In this document: positions 24,263 to 31,035 of the stretch, in pieces
How the letters are laid out: each line of letters starts with the position of its first letter
How positions within the stretch are numbered: position 1 is the stretch's first letter
Assembly (NCBI GenBank): GCA_002422845.1
Contig: DITM01000100.1
Location: 6,072 to 37,106, forward strand
Length of the DNA: 31,035 nt
Source of the DNA: Candidatus Paracaedibacteraceae bacterium UBA6184
GTDB taxonomy: Bacteria; Pseudomonadota; Alphaproteobacteria; UBA6184
Reading direction: 5' to 3'
The notes under the pieces: model-generated
What the model was told of the DNA's origin: nothing
The model's database searches: none
What the model saw: only the letters and a program-made list of their open reading frames with translations
Position numbers and translations under genes: made by a program

Positions 24263-26664
24263 AATTTACATTATCGTGGTTATACGAACATTTGCACACA
24301 AAAGAAGCTTTAGCCGATTTAATGCACCATCTAACGATGTTGGGAATTGAGGTTGAATCTTATGACGACCCAACGCCTAGATTGGCTCCATTTTTAATTG
24401 CTGAAATTAAAAGTTTAGAAAAACACCCCAATGCAGATCGTTTGAATGTGTGTAATGTACAAATTTCAGCAGATGAGTCTGAACCGTTGGTTCAAGTTGT
24501 ATGCGGAGCGCCCAATGTGTATGCAGGAATGAAAACTGTATTTGCCCACATTGGCACCCATATTCCTGGTTTAGATATTACATTAAAAGCCGGTAATATA
24601 CGTGGCGTTGCCAGCAATGGAATGTTGTGTTCTTTAAATGAACTAAGCCTAGGTCAGGATCAAGACGGGATTATTGATCTGCCAAAAGATGCGCCAGTGG
24701 GGCGACCCTTTGCGAAAACATTTGGGCATGATGATCCAACAATTGAGGTCAGTATTACCCCCAATAGAGCCGATTGCTTTGGTGTTGTTGGTATTGCCAG
24801 AGATATTGCGGCGGCGGGGTATGGAGACTATATTCACAGAAAAACTCCTGTTATTAGCGGTGCATATCCTTGTCCAAAAAATGTGAAGATTGAATCTAAA
24901 GACGATTGCCCAACGTACATGGGGCGAACTATTCGGAATGTAAAAAATACCCAAAGTCCCGAATGGTTGCAGCAGCGTCTGCGCAAAATTGGATTAGAGC
25001 CGATTTCAGCAGTTGTGGATATCACGAACTATGTTAACTATGATTTGTGCCGTCCGCTGCATGCATTTGATGCAGATGCAATCGGTTCGAATATAAGTGT
25101 TCGCAAGGCAAGTGCAGGCGAAACCTTCCAAGGGTTGAATGATAAAGAGTATGCGATGTCAGATCGTCATTTGGTGATTGCAGACGAACAAAATGTTCTA
25201 GCTCTTGCGGGTGTTCTTGGCGGTAAAGCCTCGGGTACAACGTTGGATACCACAACCGTATTTTTAGAATCGGCATTGTTTCATTCAACCGCAGTGAGTA
25301 CAACGGGGCGGGAATTGAATATTCATACAGATTCAAGAGTTCGTTTTGAACGAGGAGTGGATCCTGAGTCCGTACGGTTTGGTTTGGATATCGCAACTCA
25401 AATGATTATGGATATCTGTGGCGGAGAGCCCAGTGAGATAGTTATGGCAGGGATAGTTCCGATAAATTTAAACGAGATTCGCCTGGAGCTATCAAGAGTA
25501 AAATTATTAACGGGCATATCGATTCCGTCAAAGGTGATCGAAACATATTTAGCCGGACTTGGTTTTACCAATATTCATGCAGTGCCAGGGGATGCGATTA
25601 AAGTTACAACACCGTCTTGGAGATTTGATATATCGAATGAACACGATGTGATTGAAGAAATTATTCGAATTCACGGATATGATAATTTACCTAATATACA
25701 GTTAGAGATAGCTCCAGGATTTAAAGCCCATTCATTTGCGCAAAGTATCCCATTGAAGGCTAAAAAAATATTAGCAACGTTAGGATTAAATGAAAGTATT
25801 CATTATTCTTTTGTCAGTGAAAAAATCGCACATCAGTTTAATGAAGGTAATCCGACGATTGAGCTGATGAATCCAATTAGTCAACAGCTAAGCCATATGC
25901 GTCCATCAGTGTTACCCTCATTATTAGAAACGATTCAACGCAATCAAGCGTATCAACATAAGAACCTTCGACTGTTTGAAGTGGGGGCTGTATATCACAC
26001 TGCGGAAAAACCTACGCAAGAAACGGTTGCGTCGAGTATATTGACGGGGGATTCAGGCGTTGCAGATTGGCGCAAACATCAACGTGCCTATGATGTGTTT
26101 GATATAAAGGCAATTGCATTACAATTGATGGAACGTTTAGGATTGAAAATCGAAACTGTTCAGATTGACAGTGAGGGGGCTCCTTCATGGTATCACCCAG
26201 GTCAAAGTGCAGCGCTGAAATTAGGACCTAAGTTAGTATTGGGTTATTTCGGACGCATTCACCCAACTACAGAAAAGTCATTTGATATTGATCAGCATGT
26301 ATATGGATGTGAGATTTTTCTGGATAGACTGCCATTAAAGCCAGCTAAACATACAGCGTATGTAGCGAATCTGTTGCAATCCGTAGAGCGTGATTTTGCG
26401 ATGATTGTGGATGCAGAGGTGCCAGCCGCTAAGTTAATCAAAGCTGCAGAATCGGCAGATAAAGAATACATTCAAACTGTTCGGTTGTTTGATGTGTATG
26501 TAGGGAAGGGTGTTCCTGATGGTAAAAAATCCATGGCATTTAGCGTAACGTTTATGCCAAAAGACACGACATTTAATGATGAACAAATTCAACAATTAAG
26601 CCAAAAGGTAATAGCTTCTGTAACCAAAGCAACCGGCGGCGAATTAAGGGGCGCATCTGCATGA
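24259..26664 (+). CDS. pheT: Phenylalanine--tRNA ligase beta subunit
   Basis: 801 aa, the normal size for bacterial PheT. A tRNA-binding EMAP/OB domain is visible at about 40-150 (LIAEIKSLEKHPNADRLNVC), followed by B3/B4 editing-type segments (about 210-380, with ESALFHSTAVSTTGRELNIH), the B5 domain (about 400-475), a catalytic-like core (about 480-690) with RLFEVGAVYH, and the C-terminal ferredoxin-like anticodon-binding domain (about 705-800) with VERDFAMIVD. It structurally supports PheS and provides editing of misacylated Tyr. Start and stop overlap pheS and lepA by 4 bp each, so the three are translationally coupled. Confidence 0.98.
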   Translation: MKFTLSWLYEHLHTKEALADLMHHLTMLGIEVESYDDPTPRLAPFLIAEIKSLEKHPNADRLNVCNVQISADESEPLVQVVCGAPNVYAGMKTVFAHIGTHIPGLDITLKAGNIRGVASNGMLCSLNELSLGQDQDGIIDLPKDAPVGRPFAKTFGHDDPTIEVSITPNRADCFGVVGIARDIAAAGYGDYIHRKTPVISGAYPCPKNVKIESKDDCPTYMGRTIRNVKNTQSPEWLQQRLRKIGLEPISAVVDITNYVNYDLCRPLHAFDADAIGSNISVRKASAGETFQGLNDKEYAMSDRHLVIADEQNVLALAGVLGGKASGTTLDTTTVFLESALFHSTAVSTTGRELNIHTDSRVRFERGVDPESVRFGLDIATQMIMDICGGEPSEIVMAGIVPINLNEIRLELSRVKLLTGISIPSKVIETYLAGLGFTNIHAVPGDAIKVTTPSWRFDISNEHDVIEEIIRIHGYDNLPNIQLEIAPGFKAHSFAQSIPLKAKKILATLGLNESIHYSFVSEKIAHQFNEGNPTIELMNPISQQLSHMRPSVLPSLLETIQRNQAYQHKNLRLFEVGAVYHTAEKPTQETVASSILTGDSGVADWRKHQRAYDVFDIKAIALQLMERLGLKIETVQIDSEGAPSWYHPGQSAALKLGPKLVLGYFGRIHPTTEKSFDIDQHVYGCEIFLDRLPLKPAKHTAYVANLLQSVERDFAMIVDAEVPAAKLIKAAESADKEYIQTVRLFDVYVGKGVPDGKKSMAFSVTFMPKDTTFNDEQIQQLSQKVIASVTKATGGELRGASA

Positions 26665-28463
26665 CCAAAAAACACGATCATATTCGAAATTTTGCAATTA
26701 TTGCCCATATCGATCATGGTAAATCGACATTGGCAGATCGATTGATTGAGTTCTGTCAGGCGGTTAGTTCTCGTGATATGAAAGAACAGATCCTTGATAG
26801 CATGGATATTGAACGCGAACGTGGCATTACAATTAAGGCTCAAACGGTTCGATTGAAATACACCGCTAAAAATGGTGAGGTATATCAACTTAACTTAATC
26901 GATACGCCAGGACATGTGGATTTTTCATATGAAGTCAGTCGATCTTTGGCTGCGTGTGAGGGATCGTTGTTGATTGTTGATGCGTCTCAAGGTGTGGAAG
27001 CGCAAACATTGGCAAACGTTTATTTGGCCATTGATAATGCTCATGAGATTATACCCGTTCTGAATAAGATCGATTTGCCAGCGGCAGAGCCTGAGAAAAT
27101 CAAACAAGAAATTGAAGACGTGATTGGATTGGATACTACCGATGCGCTGATGATTTCTGCAAAATCAGGCATTGGAATTCAAGACGTATTAGAAGCCATC
27201 GTCCATCGTTTGCCAGCGCCGATGGGGGATCCTGAGGCTCCTTTACAAGCGCTTTTAATCGATGGGTGGTATGACACGTATTTAGGCGTGATGATCTTGG
27301 TACGCGTCAAAGAAGGTGTTTTGCGCAAAGGTGCCAAAATCCAAATGATGTCCACCAAAGAAACATACACAATTGATCACATGGGAGTGTTCTCACCCAA
27401 GAAAGAGCCTGTGGATGTATTGTATCCTGGCGAAGTTGGATTTATTACTGCAGGAATGAAATATGTCGCTGATCTTAGTGTCGGTGATACCATTACGATG
27501 GAGCGTAATCCTGCGGCAGCACCGTTGGCGGGGTTTAAGCCAAGCGTACCCGTTGTATTCTGTGGACTGTTTCCATCGGATGCAGCAGAGTTTGATGTGT
27601 TGCGTGAGAGCCTTTCAAAATTGCGACTTAACGATGCAAGCTTTGTATTTGAAACGGATCATTCTCCAGCCTTAGGGATGGGGTTTCGTTGTGGGTTTTT
27701 AGGATTGTTGCACCTTGAAATTATTCAAGAACGGTTAGAGCGTGAGTTTAACTTAGACCTTATTACAACAGCGCCAAGTGTCGTTTATAAAATCTATCAA
27801 CGAAATGGCGTTGCAATGGAAATTCATAATCCAGCGGATTTGCCTGATATTATGAAAATTGAAAAAATCGAAGAGCCATGGATTAAGGCGACGATTATGG
27901 TGCCGGATGAATATTTAGGATCAGTGTTAGCATTGTGTACGGATCGACGCGGACAACAAATCGATTTAACCTATGCCGGTAATCGTGCCATGGTGGTGTA
28001 TCGGTTGCCTTTGAACGAGGTTGTCTTTGACTTTTACGATCGATTGAAATCAGTGTCCCGCGGGTATGCAAGCTTTGATTATCACATGGATGGATATACG
28101 GAAGAAAACCTTGTAAAACTGGCGATTTTAGTGAATGGAGAGCCTGTTGAAGCATTGTCGTGTATCGTCCAACGTGACCGTGCTGAAACGCGAGGACGTG
28201 CTTTGTGTGAAAAGCTGAAAGAGTTAATTCCAAGGCAATTGTTCCAAATCGCGATTCAAGCAGCAATTGGTGGTAAGATCGTTGCGAGAGAGACAGTATC
28301 AGCCATGCGTAAAGATGTAACAGCAAAATGTTATGGTGGTGATATCAGTCGTAAGCGTAAATTGTTGGATAAGCAACGTGAAGGTAAAAAACGCATGCGT
28401 CAGTTTGGTAACGTAGAGATTCCTCAATCAGCGTTAATTGCGGCATTGAAAGTCGTAGATTAA
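26661..28463 (+). CDS. lepA: Elongation factor 4 (LepA)
   Basis: A 600-aa ribosome-associated GTPase linked to elongation under stress and to initiation/biogenesis quality. G1 HIDHGKS (16-22), G2 RGITIKA (54-60), G3 DTPGHVDF (81-88) and G4 NKID (128-131) are all intact. EF-G-like domains follow, with GFRCGFLGLLHLEIIQERLERE, and the LepA-specific C-terminal domain ends with AKCYGGDISRKRKLLDKQ and KKRMR. Third gene of pheS-pheT-lepA, starting within the pheT stop (ATGA). A direct lepA attachment to pheST is not the common arrangement and may ensure coordinated translation-factor levels (inference). Confidence 0.98.
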   Translation: MTKKHDHIRNFAIIAHIDHGKSTLADRLIEFCQAVSSRDMKEQILDSMDIERERGITIKAQTVRLKYTAKNGEVYQLNLIDTPGHVDFSYEVSRSLAACEGSLLIVDASQGVEAQTLANVYLAIDNAHEIIPVLNKIDLPAAEPEKIKQEIEDVIGLDTTDALMISAKSGIGIQDVLEAIVHRLPAPMGDPEAPLQALLIDGWYDTYLGVMILVRVKEGVLRKGAKIQMMSTKETYTIDHMGVFSPKKEPVDVLYPGEVGFITAGMKYVADLSVGDTITMERNPAAAPLAGFKPSVPVVFCGLFPSDAAEFDVLRESLSKLRLNDASFVFETDHSPALGMGFRCGFLGLLHLEIIQERLEREFNLDLITTAPSVVYKIYQRNGVAMEIHNPADLPDIMKIEKIEEPWIKATIMVPDEYLGSVLALCTDRRGQQIDLTYAGNRAMVVYRLPLNEVVFDFYDRLKSVSRGYASFDYHMDGYTEENLVKLAILVNGEPVEALSCIVQRDRAETRGRALCEKLKELIPRQLFQIAIQAAIGGKIVARETVSAMRKDVTAKCYGGDISRKRKLLDKQREGKKRMRQFGNVEIPQSALIAALKVVD

Positions 28464-28482
28464 AAACTAAGTAGCACTAGTT

Positions 28483-28582
28483 CTGCGGGGTAGTGATATT
28501 TTCACCTTTCCACCCCGCAGGCCATCACAAGAATTTCGTGGTCTGCCGATCTCTTCCGGCTTGCGTTTGTAAGTCGGAAGAG
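28483..28582 (+). other. Array of three stem-loops after lepA
   Basis: Three consecutive hairpins: CTGCGGGGT (28483-28491) with ACCCCGCAG (28512-28520), containing an inner GTGA/TCAC; CAGGCCA (28518-28524) with TGGTCTG (28539-28545), sharing three bases with the first and having one G-U; and CTCTTCCG (28551-28558) with CGGAAGAG (28575-28582), extended inward by CTT/AAG. None has a terminal T-run. They may form a 3' mRNA structure, a small RNA, or a leader element for the next gene. Confidence 0.5.
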
Positions 28583-28614
28583 TGAGTGTGGTTAACCGTT
28601 TTTTAAGGTTGTTG

Positions 28615-28640
28615 ATATAGAATTATTAATAATTCAATAT
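28615..28640. promoter_or_regulatory. Near-perfect 26-bp palindrome (candidate operator)
   Basis: A perfect 16-bp core GAATTATTAATAATTC (28620-28635) is extended by ATAT on both sides with one mismatched position pair. It sits 16 bp before the next ATG, over the expected promoter region, as an operator for a dimeric regulator would. AT-rich sequence makes chance symmetry easier. Confidence 0.45.
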
Positions 28641-28656
28641 CCTTTTCGGGGTCGCC

Positions 28657-29898
28657 ATGAAAGCTATATTCCTTTTAAGTGTGTGTGTTGCAAGTATAAC
28701 GTTAAGTTCTGGGCGTGCCCCGTCTGATGCATCCCGTAGATCTAGCCAAGCAGAAGAAGTGTTAACAAGTCTTGCAGCGATTAAGGCCGCTACAGCAAAG
28801 CTTGAGCAATGCTTAGCTGCAACATCAGAAATGTCATCGGTTGATTCAGACACTGCATCTGAGCGTAGCAACTCACCCACGGCAGAGGTTTCGGAAACAT
28901 TAGGTATTCAACAAGCAAAAGTGAATGCATTGGTTAATGCAGTTTATACTCAAGCAATTGCGGGATTAAAAAGCACTGAAGATTTTTCCTTAGAAAAGGT
29001 GGGCATGGCTCAGATAGTGAAACTAAGCAAACAGATTCAAATAATCCTAACGCCAAATCGAGCTATTGCTGATGAACTTGCTCCGCAATGTTTAAATATT
29101 TCAAACAGCGATGATGTTAAACGGTTAAGAGAGATGATAGCTGCTGCAGCTAGAGCATCTGAACCGCTCATTCAAGAGTACAGTAAGTGCTTTCAATCAA
29201 GAATCTATAAACACTATGTAACGCGGTTAAAGGTAATGCAGGCAGCTCTTGCTGAAGCAGCATCAGAAAAAGTAAATAAAATGCTTTTGTACAAGGTAGA
29301 ATCTAAGGAAGCCCCAGAGGGGGCATATTCCGTCTTACCTACAGGCCGGACGTTTATTAATAAGTTTTCAAAGGAATATGCAAAACTTGGATTAATGCGT
29401 CAAGTTGGGATAAATAATGATAAATCATTAATGGTATTAGACGCACAAAATCCAATAACGCCATCTTCTTTAGAAGATGAATTGGTTACGAATAGCATCA
29501 AAATGATAACAAAGCTTGCTACTAGCCAATTAGATCTTACTCTTTCGGGTGTTGTGGTTGATTATATTATGTTGCTAAAGTCTGGGGTTAATCTTCCTTC
29601 GTTAAGTCACAAATATTATGTAGTGTTTGAAAAAAAAGTATTCATAACTGAGCTTAAAGACGGGCGTTATGTTTTTAATCAAGAGAGTGAACCTGTTCAT
29701 GTATTAACAGAAGAAGAGTTAATAACGTTAACAGGTATGATAAATACCTTATTAAGGGCGGCTCTTGAAAGATGTAATTTTAAATCTCCTAAGTTTGCGC
29801 CTATACGCTTCATGTTAGCTGCAAAAGTGGATTTAATAGCGATGGCAGCAGCTCAAGCCTCAGAAGCCACTCAAGAAACGACGGCTGAGAATGAATAA
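28657..29898 (+). CDS. Secreted protein of unknown function
   Basis: 413 aa, not recognised. The ATG at 28657 starts a Sec signal peptide (MKAIFLLSVCVASITLSSG) with likely cleavage after GRA (about 21). The mature protein begins with a Ser/Ala/Glu-rich linker containing SSVDSDTASERSNS (about 58-73), then is mainly helical (for example AAIKAATAKLEQCLAAT, about 40-56, and a long stretch at 90-210). A mixed region with YYVVFEKKVFITELKDGRYVFNQE at about 323-346 looks like two beta strands. The end is Ala/Glu-rich (AAAQASEATQETTAENE). Four mature Cys residues could be oxidised in the periplasm. No transmembrane anchor, lipobox or enzyme motif. It is flanked upstream by hairpins and a palindrome, and downstream converges with the MBL pseudogene with only 8 bp between stops. 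A host-directed effector or periplasmic protein are both possible. Confidence 0.75.
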   Translation: MKAIFLLSVCVASITLSSGRAPSDASRRSSQAEEVLTSLAAIKAATAKLEQCLAATSEMSSVDSDTASERSNSPTAEVSETLGIQQAKVNALVNAVYTQAIAGLKSTEDFSLEKVGMAQIVKLSKQIQIILTPNRAIADELAPQCLNISNSDDVKRLREMIAAAARASEPLIQEYSKCFQSRIYKHYVTRLKVMQAALAEAASEKVNKMLLYKVESKEAPEGAYSVLPTGRTFINKFSKEYAKLGLMRQVGINNDKSLMVLDAQNPITPSSLEDELVTNSIKMITKLATSQLDLTLSGVVVDYIMLLKSGVNLPSLSHKYYVVFEKKVFITELKDGRYVFNQESEPVHVLTEEELITLTGMINTLLRAALERCNFKSPKFAPIRFMLAAKVDLIAMAAAQASEATQETTAENE

Positions 29899-29906
29899 GC
29901 GATGAT

Positions 29907-30951
29907 CTAAAGCAGAGTATCTTGCCACTGAACGTGTTGTCCAACTTTTAAGATCTGAAGCTGTTTTTTTGGAATGCCAAGATTCTTTGCTTCGCTTATA
30001 AGTTCTTCTTCTGCTTCTAAGAACTGTTCTTTTCCTAATGGGAACACATCATAATGAATGGGGATAAGGAATTGAGCTTTTAACATCTGATGTGCTTCTA
30101 AAGCATCTAAGGGACCCATGTGCTGTTGCTTCATAACGGATCGTGGTTTTGTAAGACCCAATAGGCAGCAACCCGACATCAATTCTGGGGAATTTTTCGG
30201 CTATTTCAGTAAAGTGTGATCCAAGTCCAGTATCCCCAGCAAAAAATACAGACCCAACAGTAGATTCTATGATTCCACCCATCCATAAGGTTTTGTTGAT
30301 ATCAAACAAGGCGCGTCTTGACCAGTGTTGAGCAGGAACGGCAGTGATTTTTACAGCGTTAATTGTATGTGATGTCCACCAGTCAAGTTCAACAATAGGG
30401 CTTTGGACTCCCCATTTTACGAGCGTTTTTTTGACGCCTAAGGGTACTATGAAAGTAATATTGGGGTGTTGTGTGTAAAGAGTGACCACAGAGAATTTAT
30501 CTAAATGATCATAATGATTGTGCGAAATAAACGCGACGTCAATAGAGGGTAATTGTTCAATGGGGATGCCTGGGTCGACGATGCGTTTTGGGCCAAATTT
30601 TCCAAAAGGACCCGCGTGGCTAGAAAATACTGGGTCAGTTATAATATTTATTCCAGTCATTTGAATTAAAAATGTGGCATGTCCAATATTTGTAATGCGC
30701 AAGGGTTCGGATGTTGGAACTACAGCAGAGCTCTCCACCTTTATTTTAGTTGGCCATTTTGCTTTTGGGGCATTAATAAACTCCCATAAGACCTTTAGTG
30801 TAATAATTTTATGATTTGATTTCCAGGGATGATAGAATTGTTTTGTATTAGGGTTCCAATATTCTGAATCCCAATGATCTAAGTTCATCCAGCGTTTATA
30901 GATTAAAACGCATCCAATAACGCAACCTACTAATAATAATTCTAATAACAT
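29907..30951 (-). pseudogene. Frameshifted metallo-beta-lactamase-fold hydrolase (NAPE-PLD-like)
   Basis: The product starts at ATG 30951 behind an AAGGAG ribosome-binding site, with an N-terminal hydrophobic segment (about 2-15, membrane anchor). It has RITNIGHATFLIQM, the metal-binding SHNHYDHLD signature and FAGDTGLGSH, as in the UlaG/NAPE-PLD-like branch of the MBL superfamily, where such enzymes hydrolyse phosphodiester or lactone bonds. At DVGLLPIGSYK the frame breaks. The remainder (PRSVMKQQHMGPLDALEAH, then LIPIHYDVF with the last metal-ligand His) continues in another frame to 29907. Deleting one A from the A4 run at 30147-30150 (T4 on plus) would restore the protein, so it is either a recent pseudogene or a sequence error. 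A TATACT -10 candidate lies at 30970-30975 without a well-spaced -35. Confidence 0.85.
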
Positions 30952-31035
30952 GTGTTTCTCCTTAGTCGGAGTATAGTTGAAAAGAGTTATTTTTTTGTAA
31001 ATTATTATTGTTTTAGGGGCTGTACCAGATAACAT

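Noticed and set aside
1..31035. CRISPR arrays, rRNA operons, transposases or integrases
   Set aside because: No regularly spaced short repeats, rRNA sequence or recombinase motifs were found; the only strong repeats are inside the giant gene and the pheS duplication.

Overview
The window is a low-GC (roughly 40%) bacterial chromosome segment with tight bacterial operons, alphaproteobacterial-looking housekeeping proteins and several large secreted or lipidated surface proteins. Together with an immunity-type SMI1/KNR4 gene beside a toxin-like remnant and several decaying genes, this fits a host-associated alphaproteobacterium of the Holosporales/Paracaedibacter type. That placement is inferred from gene content and protein style; no marker such as 16S rRNA is present.

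Layout. 1-479: gene-free, unusually GC-rich and hairpin-rich DNA. 480-5300 (minus strand): an MFS transporter, clpA-clpS (protease unfoldase and N-degron adaptor) and rpmI-rplT (ribosomal proteins L35 and L20) with a clear promoter and terminator. 5373-8456 (plus): a 1027-aa lipoprotein with a C-terminal beta-barrel-like domain of different codon usage, closed by a strong terminator. 8580-9977: pyruvate kinase. 9978-11500: a small locus with a start-less ORF remnant, an unknown 176-aa protein and an SMI1/KNR4-type protein, read here as the relic of a polymorphic-toxin/immunity locus. 11501-23319: the most unusual part, an 11.4-kb segment bounded by two direct copies of the pheS promoter and 5' coding end (201 and 210 bp). 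Between them lie a 3009-aa repeat-rich leucine-rich-repeat-like secreted protein and, 38 bp downstream of it, a 680-aa lipoprotein ending in an autotransporter-like barrel. 23177-28463: the intact pheS-pheT-lepA operon, with 4-bp ATGA overlaps at both joins. 28464-28656: three stem-loops in a row and a 26-bp near-palindrome. 28657-29898: a secreted protein of unknown function. 29907-30951 (minus): a metallo-beta-lactamase-fold (NAPE-PLD-like) hydrolase broken by a one-base frameshift in an A4 tract.

How the parts relate. The housekeeping genes cover translation (L35, L20, PheRS, LepA/EF4), regulated proteolysis (ClpA/ClpS) and lower glycolysis (Pyk). The accessory genes concern the cell surface and competition. 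The pyk-pheS interval appears to be an insertion hot spot. The duplicated pheS 5' end suggests that the giant-protein/lipoprotein pair arrived or was duplicated there in a way that left pheS functional and a dead 49-codon stub at the far end.
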